Assembly (NCBI GenBank): GCA_028015205.1
Contig: JAPWFG010000015.1
Location: forward strand, 3,658,001-3,722,000
DNA: 64,000 nucleotides
Source: Mytilisepta virgata
Taxonomy: Eukaryota > Mollusca > Bivalvia > Mytilida > Mytilidae
Direction of reading: 5' to 3'
A program made the translations under genes and the position numbers. The first letter of the stretch is position 1, and each line of letters opens with the position of its first letter. Under the pieces are notes generated by a model. The model had not been told where the DNA came from. It worked only from the letters and a program-made list of their open reading frames with translations, and ran no database searches. Positions 13,101 to 22,646 of the stretch are shown piece after piece.

Positions 13101-13597
13101 TCATTATTAATGCCACATCGAGAATTAAAATCGCCAAGGATCACTGTATATCCTTTATTTTGGTTGCAATAAACTTGTTGTAATAAATTATCGAAAGACC
13201 TTTCCTGGTCAATTGGGCGACTTGATTCATTCGGTGGCAAATAACATACTGCCAAACATATTGATAGGTCAGAAGATTTACTTTTTAACTGAATCCAAAG
13301 AATATCTTCAACACTTTTATCTAGTGGAATTATATCAAATTCATTCAAAATTTCCATCTTTATAAATACACCAACACCACCGGATCCTCTTACAGCATTC
13401 CTATGTATATCTTTGCGGTTGTTACCGTACCATTTGTAACCATTTACATGTGGCTCCTCGGCACCTCGCAAGAATGTTTCGCATAATGCAAATACATCGC
13501 AGTCTAAGTTCTGCAGCACTAATTTACGAAACCTTGAGTTATCATTCTCCTTGAGGGACCACCCGCGACAGTTCCATATTCCAAACCGCAATATGTC
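10118..13597 (-). CDS. LINE ORF2: AP endonuclease, reverse transcriptase, C-terminal zinc finger
   Basis: About 1159 residues are read from directly after the ORF1 stop. The N-terminus is an AP-endonuclease/EEP fold: the IWNCRG strand at the start, then CDVFALCET, LGDFNSRCG and IPDHSVLTC in the expected order, ending near residue 240. The reverse transcriptase occupies roughly residues 480-760, with NYRGITLIS, FIDMRKAFDTV, GVKQGCLLSP and the catalytic YADD (LLYADDIAV). Near the C-terminus lies a CCHC-like finger (CKFC, HFLMTC). There is no RNase H domain. No ATG is available near the start: the first upstream-most candidate is a TTG, and the first in-frame Met falls inside the endonuclease around residue 80. 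The frame is the same as ORF1, separated by one TAG (13598-13600), so stop readthrough or non-AUG initiation is needed. Confidence 0.92.
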   Translation of the reverse strand, partial: DILRFGIWNCRGWSLKENDNSRFRKLVLQNLDCDVFALCETFLRGAEEPHVNGYKWYGNNRKDIHRNAVRGSGGVGVFIKMEILNEFDIIPLDKSVEDILWIQLKSKSSDLSICLAVCYLPPNESSRPIDQERSFDNLLQQVYCNQNKGYTVILGDFNSRCGINNDYIEGVDDISPRSVIDYTENLNGDLFVEFLTDINFAMLNGRLGINDFTYISPRGKSVVDYICVPYEQFEFVSDFKVNKISDVINLVNFNPYSIPDHSVLTCAIKIPEIKSNFEIHKDNVYSNRKYKLNAIPENFMFDDNILHSLQDTITRIENSMYVNQNIQSAYDEFCSLVKDEMDNKIPTYSRNRPKQSKSMYKPYWNETLQTQWDKVCSSEKAWLKSHDSSLQKRTLKEKYCSERKYFDKLNRKFKRRYVVTEQEKLQEKLFSSDQRDFWKSIGKLGIANERKESIPWAVIDDNGNIQTDKHFVLNRWKTDFEYLLNQNTDHVANNNATINDNSYDSTILNDPITREEIIKAVEHAKFRKACGIDEIPAEVLKNPAAIELLYTICNGCFELGKLPEQWTSGIIKPIFKAGSDEKRNPLNYRGITLISVPSKIYCYVLNTRLNAWLEENNVLCEEQNGFREKRSCEEHIHTLYSVINDRKIARKSTFVSFIDMRKAFDTVPRNMLWYKLMKLGINGKFLSALKSLYDNVKCAVKVNESLTPWFNVQTGVKQGCLLSPSLFAVYVNDLTERINRLRCGIPIDDIQLSILLYADDIAVIAPDESKLQLMLNEVDAWCQDCKLQINPAKTKVVHFRIQSEQLSQHIFYCGAHDLSYADSYKYLGLWFDENLTMNKAVKELAKSASRALGVLFGKFISEGGMTWNVYNKLYTSMVEPILFYGSGIWGTRSHNVINNVQTKAAKYFLAVGKRVSNLSVRADLGLTSCFTKQKISCIRLKCKLVRSDDFRLTSKVASWASRRRKGWHSQVEKFISEIDSSNIVTNTDISVKTAMRSIQDKLNTLDQNQFLRDLNNDRNNINGNKLRTYRLYKSNVKTEHYVTCQLPRFTRRTLALFRSGALPLAIETGRYSRPQTPLEERLCKFCNTNSIENEIHFLMTCPLYSDIRYDLFQKASSNIDNFDTMNVENKFVEIMNCRQIQSMLASTLSKFYARRKRFL

Positions 13598-14497
13598 CTA
13601 CTGTTTCCTGTGAACGAGCTTGTTACCAACAAACATGAGTTCTTGATCTTTTCCAATTTCCTTAAGTAATGTCCTGACATTCCCTTGAAAGATTCTTGTT
13701 TCAAGGGGCATATCATTATCAATGTAAACTTTGTTATATAGGCGACTGTTCTTTAGGTCCCTTTTCTTCTTAAAAATGTCTTTTTTCTGGGCGGGATCTT
13801 TTAATTCTACTACCACTACACCTGGTATTCTATCATTACCATTCTTTCTACTTATAGAGTTAATGGCAATATTAGGTAAAGATAGACCGTCTCTGAACAA
13901 AGCTTGCACGATGTTCTTCGTAACTTCACTATTGTCCTTTTCACGTTCATCATAATTCAAGTTTCTGATAATGATATTATTACGAATGTCATTTGTTGGT
14001 TTATCACTGTTACTCTTTTCTTTAGAAATATTTTCATATGACTTCTGAACCTCTTCAATTTTCGAGTTCATCACGAGAATATCCTGTTTTAGTTCATCTT
14101 TCACCTTAGTAACTTCTTCTTGAATGTGAGATTTTAGTGCTGTCTGAATTTTGCTCGAAATCTTCTCTTCTATGTTCGTTTCAAGTTGGTTCATTCGATT
14201 GTTCATCATATTAAAACTCATTGAAATATTGTTTGCTAAGTTCTGAATTGCTGAGAACAGAAATAATTCCGATTCTGACATTTTTGGTGCGTCGGCAGGT
14301 GATATGTTTTTCAGATTGTTATCCATATCGTTCTTTATCTTTTTCGGTTCAATATTTTCCGTATTAGATAACGACCTTTTGCGTGAGCCAATACACATTT
14401 TATCGACATTGGGATCATAATCTTTAAACTTAGTTGACATATCCACACTTTCACTTTGAGCGGTACTCACGAGTGTATTATCCAATGTATTTTCCAT
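13598..14497 (-). CDS. LINE ORF1: coiled-coil, RRM-like RNA-binding protein
   Basis: This 299-residue protein begins at an ATG (14497-14495) about 200 bp inside the element. Residues about 85-165 form a long coiled coil (MNNRMNQLETNIEEKISSKI), followed by an RRM-like half (NNIIIRNLNYDERE, then VVVVELKDPAQKKDIFKKKR) and a basic C-terminal domain. The architecture is that of trimeric L1-type ORF1 proteins, which bind the element RNA into the retrotransposition particle. It ends with HRKQ and a TAG that is in frame with ORF2. No frame breaks are visible. Confidence 0.88.
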   Translation of the reverse strand: MENTLDNTLVSTAQSESVDMSTKFKDYDPNVDKMCIGSRKRSLSNTENIEPKKIKNDMDNNLKNISPADAPKMSESELFLFSAIQNLANNISMSFNMMNNRMNQLETNIEEKISSKIQTALKSHIQEEVTKVKDELKQDILVMNSKIEEVQKSYENISKEKSNSDKPTNDIRNNIIIRNLNYDEREKDNSEVTKNIVQALFRDGLSLPNIAINSISRKNGNDRIPGVVVVELKDPAQKKDIFKKKRDLKNSRLYNKVYIDNDMPLETRIFQGNVRTLLKEIGKDQELMFVGNKLVHRKQ

Positions 14498-14698
14498 TAT
14501 ATATCACTTATTTACTTATCCACTGCAATAATTTTGGCTAAATAATGCAATAATGCAATAATATTCCAGTACAGAATGAAGTTGTTATCATGCAATAATA
14601 ATCCACATAAACGAGATATAAGCACTAAATTATTCTAAATTTTCTCCTCTCAGATAATTTGTACGTCCACCATGAACTATCATCATAGGTATAATTTC
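14498..14698 (-). other. 5' leader of the retrotransposon (probable internal promoter)
   Basis: About 200 bp lie between the element 5' end, next to the TATAG target duplication, and the ORF1 ATG. Non-LTR elements carry an internal promoter here; no TATA box or recognised downstream element can be named with confidence. Short repeats of 'aataatgcaataa' are present near 14540-14570. Confidence 0.6.
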
Positions 14699-15215
14699 TA
14701 TAGTAAAACTGTTACTTGAGAACAAGGCTGACATCTTACAGTATGATAAACAAAAGCGATCGCCATTATATATTGCCTGCAGGGAAGGATATTTTGATAC
14801 TGTTAAAATTCTTTTAGAAAATAAGGCAGATATTTCTCAATGTGATGATGAGGGAAGGTCGTCTTTATTTATCTGCAGTTCTGGAAAGCGCAAAGATTTT
14901 TTTTCCCATTATTATGGTATAATCAAAATTTATGAGTGTATAGGAATGCCCAATTTTAGCTGTGAAAAGACTGTAAAGATATTACTTGAATACAAAGCAG
15001 ATATAAACCAGTGTAACAATAGTGGTCAGACTCCAGTGCATGCATGCTGTGAGGACGGTAATGTAGAAATATTGAAATTATTGCTTGAAAACAATGCTGA
15101 TGTAAATAAACCTGATAACAACGGTCAGACACCGATTGGCCTAGCTAAGTTATATAAGCATGATGGCATATTGAAGCTTATTGAAGGAAATTCTGATCAG
15201 TATGCTGTTCTTTGA
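14699..15215 (+). pseudogene. Ankyrin exon, 3' part beyond the retrotransposon
   Basis: This continues the frame interrupted at 9681. It encodes VKLLLENKADILQYDKQ, two further typical repeats, a diverged segment (GKRKDFFSHYYGIIKIYE) and two final repeats (VKILLEYKADINQCNNSG and ILKLLLENNADVNKPD). It ends at TGA 15213-15215 after NSDQYAVL. The units here are clearly more diverged from each other than those at 8.2-9.7 kb, as expected for the capping end of an array. No stop or frameshift is present in this part, so the defects lie in the NTPase region and at the insertion. Confidence 0.8.
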
Positions 15216-15465
15216 ATAATGAAGTTTTCAACAATTAAACAATGTATTTTAAATCCATGAGTAACATTCAGGTAAACAAAAAAAAAAGATTTTGCAGAAA
15301 TTTTCTGATGAAAGAAATGTAGTAGTAATTTGAATGGTCACTACTTCTATTTTGTAAAAAAAATGAAAATTATTATTGCAAGTTTTTTTCTGTCACCAGT
15401 TATTTTGTATGTAATACCAATGTCAATACAGAATAACAAGTAATAACAATCATGTGAAGTGTCAA

Positions 15466-15471
15466 AATAAA
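15466..15471 (+). promoter_or_regulatory. Possible polyadenylation signal AATAAA for the ankyrin gene
   Basis: The hexamer AATAAA lies 251 bases past the ankyrin stop, the right order of distance for a 3' UTR. The region is AT-rich, so a chance match is easy and the call is tentative. Confidence 0.3.
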
Positions 15472-17476
15472 AGATTTAGATTTGTTTGAAGAAGTGTGTA
15501 TCCAGAATAGAATATTTTCTACTTTTCTGTTATGAATGAAAATGAAACTGATTAATATAAATTGTTTTGTAACCAGTTTTTTCTAGTATGTAAATTGAAA
15601 AATTTCAATACAAAATTACAACCTGTAAAAACTTATAGAAAGTGTTTGTATCTAAATACAGTTTTGTTTGATTGCTAAATTGGTGTTAGTTGCAGATACA
15701 ATATAAAAAATATATCAAAAAATGTTCAGAATAAAAGATATTTTTATAGACTTAAAGTACTTATGCTACATGTACATACTTATTTCAGCCAAAATATTTA
15801 ATGTCTGCATTTTCCCTTTCAATTCTACAATTGATATTAGATATTGTTTATTTGCTTTTTTCAAATAGGTTTTAGAATGTAGTTCTCGAAATAGAAAACT
15901 ATTCACAATTATGAAATATTAACAAATATATGATATGAAACTGAATTATTATACTTTTATTTATTTACAAAAGTCATAATGATAGTTTAATTTTTACTCC
16001 AGTATAGCTTTTATATAATGTATGTGGCAAATCTTTTGTGTTTTATAATAATATATAGAGTTGTTGATTGAAATGTTGAGAAGCAATTTATTTCATGGAT
16101 TAGTTTTGTACTTTTAATTTCTATTAAATGTAGAATATTTATTTCAATATAAAAACTATTATATCATATATATTATTATAATTGTAATTTCTAAGATGAT
16201 TTGAAAACTAACCTAGATTGATATTTACATGCTTTTTTCCATTTTGCTTCATTACAATGAGCAAGAAAAGTGTTTTGTGCTTTGAGGAAAATATCTTATA
16301 AATATTGTTGTTCTCAATTGTTGTAAAGAAGATTGGATTCTGTTTTGCACCATAACATAGCAAAGTTATTTCTATAATTAAAAATTCGTATTTATAACAT
16401 TTTAGCTTGTAATACACATTTCTAAAATAACTTTATCAGATATGATCGTGACATAGAAATTAAAGATTGAAAAATTGTAAGAAATTCAACCAATTCTAAA
16501 CTGTTCAACCGAAATATAATAAACTTGTGTATATTTGTATTCATATATTTATTGGTCTTCTGTAAAAGGAAAAACATTACATCCCGAGCATTCATTTATC
16601 TTTACGTAATATTAAATTTTCACGCATTTAGCTTGTTATTATGTATTCTTACCAAGAAATGAAAAAAAAAATTAATTGTAATTAAGTGTAACAAAATAAC
16701 TACTTGATAGTGTATGTAAATAATTGTATATAATAGCATATTTTGGTACAATGGTTGTATTGTATAATAAATATTAATGGATTATTTCAACAGGTAATGG
16801 ATTATGTTTAAGATGAGCTTTCTCATAAATTCAAGACAGTGTGGATGAACTTTGCAAAGGATGTGTTATTATAAAACGTGCAAAGAGAATTTTTTTAAAT
16901 AATTTTTCAAATACAAAAATTATATTTGTATCATTAAATCTGGTATTATATAATTTTTATAATAAACTGTAGAAATATTATATTGTCATTATATATTAAA
17001 GGCATGGAACATTTATTCTGTTGTTGAATACTATAATATAATCTTTCTTGTAATATATTATTCAATATGCCGACTTTGGTGTGTTACAAATTTACTATTG
17101 GCTCTTTTTTTCACTTTTATCAAGTTTTACCTTGAACAATACAAAGAAACCAAAACATGCATATAAAGTGTATAGTATGGTATCATAGACAAACTGGGAC
17201 AAATTAAATAAAAATGTTTACATATGTCATGCTTCGTCTTAGTATACACGTGGATATAGAATAAAAAATTACCTGATAACCGTCATTGCAACCCAAAGAA
17301 AGTGCATTAAAAAATCATGTGATATTTGTTTGAAAAATCTGATCCCAAGCCCAATATTTCAGCTGAAAGGGCCTAGATCAATATTTGAATATTAAGAAGT
17401 ATCTATAAACCAAAATAATGGGTCAATATACATACCTTTGATACCGATTTTAATGCACAAGATGTGTGCACATATT
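15472..17476. other. AT-rich intergenic DNA; nothing recognised
   Basis: About 2 kb of very AT-rich sequence with many short A and T runs. I see no exon with sensible splice sites, no RNA gene and no clear repeat terminus. The only open frame above 60 codons (- strand near 16.3 kb) is low-complexity and unsupported. Confidence 0.55.
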
Positions 17477-18775
17477 TTTAGCTCACCTATTGTAAGAGGA
17501 GTTTTTGCCATCACTTGTCGTCCGTCGACTGTTCGTTGTCCGTCCGTCTGTAAATTTTTACATTTTCATCTTCTCCTGTGAAACCCTTGGACCTATTGAA
17601 CTGAAACTTGGCCTGAAGGTCCTTTACAAAATTTGCATAAATCATCCCGGTCCATGAAACAAAATGCCGCCATTAGCATTTATATGTTCTGATTGGTCTA
17701 GATTTAAAACTTCTTCTCCTCTGAAACGGTAAAGCCAAATGAACTGATTTTTGGTATGAAGCATCTATGGAAGGTCCTTTACAAAGTTTGCATAAATCAT
17801 ACTGGTCGGTGAAATAAAATTGCCGCCATTAGCATTTTCATGTTCTGATTGGTCGAAATTTAAAACTACTTCTCCTCTGAAACCGTAAAGCCAAATGAAC
17901 TGATTTTTGGTATGGAGCTTCTATGGAAGGTCCTTTACAAAGTTTGCATAAATCATCCTGGTCCGAGAAATAAAATGGCCGCCATGACCATTTACATGTT
18001 CTGATTGGTCGAAATTTAAAACTTCTCTGATGAAACCATAAAGCAAAATGAACAGATTTTTGGTATGGAGATCTATGGAAGGTCCTTTACAAAGTTTGCA
18101 TAAATCATCCCGGTCCGTGAAACAAAATGGCCGCCATGAACATTTACATGTTCTAATTGGTCGAAATTTAAAACGTCTTCTCCTCTGAAACCATAAAGCC
18201 AAATGAACTGATTTTTGGTATGGAGCATCTATGTAAGGTCCTTTACAAAGTTAGCGACCCGTGAAACAAAATGGCCACCATGAACATTTACATTTTCTGA
18301 ATGGCCGAAATTTAAAACTTCTTCTTCCTTGAAACCGTTAAGCAAAATGAACTGATTTCTGGCATGGAGCATTTATGGAAGGTCTTTTACAACATTTGCA
18401 TAAATCATCCCAGTCCATGAAACAAAATGGCCACCATGTGCATAACATGTTCTGATTGGTTAAAATTTTAAACTTCTCTGAAACCTAAAGCCAAATGAAC
18501 TAAATTTTGGTGTGGAGCATCTATGAAAGGTCCTTTACAAACTTTGCATAGATTATCATAGTCTGTGAAACAAAATGGCCACCAGAAGCCTTTATGTATT
18601 CTCATTGGTCAAATTTTTAAATTATTTTCCTCTGAAACCGTTTGGCCAAATGAACTTATACTTGGTATGAAGCATCTATGGAAGGTCATTTACAAAGTTT
18701 ACATAATCAATCTAGTCCATCAAATCAAATCAAAAGTTTGTGACTCCCAGGTGAGCGATACAGGCTCAGCCTTTG
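17477..18775 (+). repeat. AGCTCACC-family repeat with about seven ~175-bp tandem units
   Basis: It begins tttttagctcacctattg and ends with aggtgagcgatacaggctca. In between, a unit of about 170-180 bp recurs about seven times, each with 'ggtcctttacaaagtttgca', 'gaaacaaaatggccgccat' and 'catgttctgattggtcgaaa'. This sub-type differs in sequence from the 55-61 kb copies but shares both ends. Confidence 0.85.
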
Positions 18776-19300
18776 TTTTATATTGTTACATTTGATGGAA
18801 AATGGACTTATTTGTGAAAATGTAACGAGAGTAGGTACAGGTACAGTTGAAACGAAATAAATATCTTTACCATCAAAATAGTTACATCTTTAACAAGTTA
18901 CATTTTTCAGTGTCAGAATGGCATGTACCTACCAAATATTGTAGGAGTATGTATAAATGTTGCTGATAAATGCAATTGATCGTGAAAATATGTTGCAAGT
19001 CACCGAGGCAAGAAATCGAAATCAAGGTCATACGACAGGTGTCGGACTGGAATGTAGTGGTGGGTCTAGGTCACTTGAGTAGTTGAGAAATGGACTTAGT
19101 TACGAAAATTATATTCAGATTTTTTAAGTGTTTATGACGCCAATGAACAATGAAAACAAGGTGCTTCCGGGTGTGGGATTTTCTCGCTGCGTTGAAGACC
19201 CATTGGTAGCCTTGATCTGTTTTCTGCTCTTTGGTCGGGTTGTTGTCTCTTTGACACATTCCCCGTTTACATTCTCTATTCTAAGGTAAAGAACACAATA
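18776..19300 (+). repeat. Dispersed repeat fragments ('aggtcaaggtc' type and a retroelement-like 3' end)
   Basis: The block at about 18800-19060 ('aaatcaaggtcatacgacag', 'gtgtcggactgg') is shared with 34760-35190 and partly 44490-44760. The block 19160-19290 ('tcgggttgttgtctctttga' then 'cacattccccgtttacat') is a sequence I recall as very common in bivalve genomes, probably a retroelement 3' end. No coding capacity. Confidence 0.5.
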
Positions 19301-21375
19301 CTGCTGGAAAGTTTATTTCATGACATCTGTAGATCAAAGATTTCAAGTGCAGGTATTATGTTTGGAAAGTTATTCAGTTTACTCCGCCACTGCTGTCGCC
19401 AGAAAAGTAATCACTTTTATCTTGCTTTTAGTGACATTCTTCTCAGGCGAAACAAAAAATTTGAAAATGTGATGAGCCTTTAGACGGGACTCGTGGTTTT
19501 GAAAGTCATCCCATGTTGATTATGTCAATTAACAACAAAATGGATAGAAGGAACGGTCAACAATAACATACAAATGAATTAAGTCAACCCTACTGAGAGA
19601 ACACCCGACAAAAAAATAAATTAAAAAGTATAAAACACAAACATTAAAACAAGAGAGAGTCAGGATAGTCTGACTTGATACAGTGAACAGTGGTGTGGTT
19701 AAATATCTTATCTATTCTGACAATCTGATGTATTAACTACAAACAAGGTGACTGCAAAATTATAGTCCATTAAAATGTCAAATCTGCCTAATTGTAACTT
19801 TGGTTGTATAGACATGTATGTGACTTTCGTAACAATAGGTAATTAAGATTAGTGTTTTCAATTTAAGGATGATAGTTACGGAAATCTGCAGGTCATATAG
19901 TAATGATGAATGTTTTGAATAATGTTCAGGGTGTAATGCGGCCTACTGGACTATATTTGAATGAATTATCGTGGCAAGAGAAATCTGGAAGTGATAAGAT
20001 CATTAATACTGAAGTTCCACAATTATAGAAGGTTTTATTTTGAAGATTTTGGAAATGTTGAAGGATATGGATAATAAATAACGGAACTGGATTTTTCATT
20101 AGAATCTGGGACTTTTTATAATACTCCGAGTTAGAATACGGTTATTCCTATTTTACAATTGATGGTAAAATATTCGATAGTCTTAATTAATTCTCATCAG
20201 ATACACTTATAATCAACTGAAATATTAACGTTAGAAAACAAAATTTTCAAATCATTGTATGTATAAAGAGGCAAAAGTCAAAATAGTCTATATATCCAAA
20301 CCTATGCCGGTTAGGAAAACTTGGCGCGAAGGCACGTACTTTTATTTAGAGCCAGACGATGTCTCTGCCAAACGATGATCTGACTACAGAGTATATTGAT
20401 TTTTTGGTAATTTGTGGTAATACTGGCATTTTAATCTAAAATAGAATATTTTTACTTTGAATGTCCATTTTCAAACATGTGCGTTTTATGAAATATTTGT
20501 ACTGGAAATAGGGCTACTTTTTCATCGAAGCGGCTATTGTAAGGTACATTTGGGCTATTGTTACCCTGTTCTTTTAAGACTAACGATTGTTCACCCTTTT
20601 TTCAAAGTTGTTGCTCTGTACGACTCATTTGAAGATTTTTACATATTTTATGGGGATTTAGTTAATACAATTTTTTTCATTTTGGGGAAATATTTTACCG
20701 ATTCCATTTCTTTTGGGCAATATCATTTCATTTTTTTCACAAGTTCAAGCAACCGCTCAAGTGTAAAACCATGGTGTAAAAAATATATATAATGGCATAT
20801 TCGTTTCAAAATTTAATCTATTCAAACTCGTCTTACATAATCAGATGTAAGATTAGGTAAGTACAAAGTTAGAACTTTATGCCCACATGTAATAGTCCTT
20901 GATTATTCCTGTTTTATTAATTATGGTATTCTGGGATCTGCTGAGTTTGGTAATTTTGGAATTTGTTCATATTCCTTTACAAAATATTTGCATGATTTGC
21001 CTTTTTCCATATTTTGGTAGCTTCTATATTTTTACCCTATATATAGAAAGAAAGGAAATAATTTTTATGTATGGATGTCATTATAAAATGATCTCCCTTA
21101 CATGACATAAAAGGAAACTGATAAAGGGAAATATAAGTTTTTCTCATTATATCAAGTAAATAATACGTTTTTAGTTGGGTTGATGATTAAGGCCTGATTG
21201 GGAGAATTTTAATCCAACATGAGTCAGATAATAATTTAATCAGTTAAAAAAATACGACAGCTTGATATTCTATGAGCAGGAATTACACAATTTAAAACAA
21301 CTTGTTTAAAAGTTCACTTAATGGAAAGTTTATTTTCTTTTATTTTTTTTCTGTACATCGAACACTTTCGTTCAG
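19301..21375. other. Non-coding; part of another dispersed repeat at the left edge
   Basis: At 19345-19400 'gcaggtattatgtttggaaa' and 'gtttactccgccactgctgt' match 44630-44690, another dispersed repeat. The rest is AT-rich with no supported exon. It could hold introns of the gene whose exons lie at 21376-22646. Confidence 0.5.
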
Positions 21376-21532
21376 GCCCTTGTGCTAGGTCTAAAGAGGA
21401 AGAAGAAAGTCGAAAGGGAAATGGTTTAGAGCGAACGGAAAGCCGTCTCAACGTACCCACCCATAACTCTGCTCCTCGCCCGCCAATACTAATAACTACT
21501 TGTATGAAAATAGCAACACTGATAATTTATGG
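21376..21532 (+). CDS. Putative penultimate exon of a receptor-tail gene
   Basis: The acceptor ttcgttcag ends at 21375 and the donor GTGAGG starts at 21533. The exon enters in phase 1 and leaves in phase 2, matching the next exon at 21593. It encodes about 52 residues: a charged segment (RSKEEEESRKGNGLERTESR), then a proline-containing linker (HNSAPRPPILI) and a hydrophobic end (MKIATLIIY). No domain is recognised. The 60-bp intron to the next exon is unusually short for a mollusc, which weakens the model. Confidence 0.4.
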
Positions 21533-21592
21533 GTGAGGGCATCTAAAAAAAGCTAGAAAGTTTTATTCATTGTTGTATTTTTGTGGGTGTAG

Positions 21593-22646
21593 CAAGTATG
21601 TGCATGATACAGATAGTAAAGAAACATACACTGCATATATAGAAACCTCTGGTGATGAAACTATATTCAATCGCATCCCTGATGTCAATTATAGCAACCA
21701 GAGTTCAGTTGATATTGAAATAATAGAAACACCTAAAAGGTTGAGATTCAAGACTCATATCGGCAATCTCTGTGCAGAACAGCTCAAACGAAAGTGGCAA
21801 AACGGTCGAATCTTATGCATCAGCTGGTCAAACTCAAGTCACTCTAAACGTTTGAAAAAATTTGGTAATTCTTTTGAGAAACAAAGATCTTTTGAGAGCT
21901 ATGCAATAACGAAATGTGATGGTAATGAAAATGATGATGTTGTTAGTGTTGTTCAGTTGGAACATGTACCCGCTATTTTGGGGAAATCTTCACCAAAATC
22001 AATTTCGTCAAACAACACTTGTGATTCAAAACCAAATAGTTTGAAATTAGATGAAGACAAAAACTGTGAGATGGAAGATGACACTCCATCTTGTTCGTTA
22101 GTCAATAATGAATCTAGGCAGCATAAAAGCTTGGTTGATGAAATGAAAACCTATTCCCATCGTCTTTTTTCTAAAAGTAAAAATTCAAATGATTCTATCA
22201 CAAAAGTTCAAGAATCTGATATTCTACCAGAAAAAAAGCCTTTACTTAGTAACAAACCAAAATTACAAAGACAATCAAAAATTGTTTATGCTGATATAGA
22301 AACTGATGCCTTAAACAGACCATTCAGTCTAGTCACAGATGGAAAATATACAAATCATGTATCAAATACTGATTGGACAGATATAAAAACTTCAAACGAT
22401 AATTTTTTGAATCAGTTTGATATAAATGAAAATGAGCAAAGTTCAAAGGTTAGAATGAGTGATATAAATAGGTCAAGAAGGGAGAGACAAAATTATTCTG
22501 AGACAAGTTCAGATGACGTAGAAATAGAAAATCCTTTATCAGAAGAGGGAAGGAGTGACTCTTATGATACATTTAAGGATTTGGTTCAACGTAAATGCTA
22601 CCATGGTCGTCAAAAAAACAAATTGTCAAAAACAACAACTGTTTGA
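21593..22646 (+). CDS. Putative 3'-terminal exon: cytoplasmic-tail-like protein with an ITIM-like motif
   Basis: The acceptor ttgtgggtgtag ends at 21592 and the exon reads open in phase 2 to TGA 22644-22646, about 350 residues. The sequence is hydrophilic, low-complexity and rich in S, N, D and K, with no membrane segment or folded domain that I recognise. Tyrosine motifs stand out: IVYADI fits the (I/V/L/S)xYxx(I/L/V) inhibitory pattern, with TAYIET and SDSYDTF nearby. The last residues KTTTV fit a class I PDZ ligand. Together these suggest the intracellular tail of a membrane receptor or adhesion protein whose ectodomain exons lie upstream. A YHGRQ motif close to the end is echoed in the exon at 31181-31379. 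Identity is unknown. Confidence 0.55.

Larger units (their letters stand above)
9682..14698 (-). mobile_element. Full-length non-LTR (LINE) retrotransposon inserted in the ankyrin exon
   Basis: The element is about 5.02 kb on the - strand: a short 5' leader (14698-14498), ORF1, ORF2 with endonuclease and reverse transcriptase, and a 3' UTR of about 430 bp. Its 3' end (9682 side) finishes in short TTATC/TTTAT-like repeats, not a poly(A) tail. Target duplication TATAG is at 9677-9681 and 14699-14703; removing the element plus one copy joins the ankyrin frame exactly (DI-VKLLLEN). Both ORFs are open throughout, which implies a recent and possibly still competent insertion. It carries an AP-type endonuclease and lacks RNase H; I cannot assign the clade (CR1/L2/Jockey-like groups are all possible). 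Confidence 0.9.

Noticed and set aside
20457..21105. Hydrophobic open frames (111 and 68 codons) upstream of the 21.4-kb exon as a possible membrane segment
   Set aside because: Composition is biased by T-rich DNA and no splice site joins them in phase to the 21376 exon convincingly.
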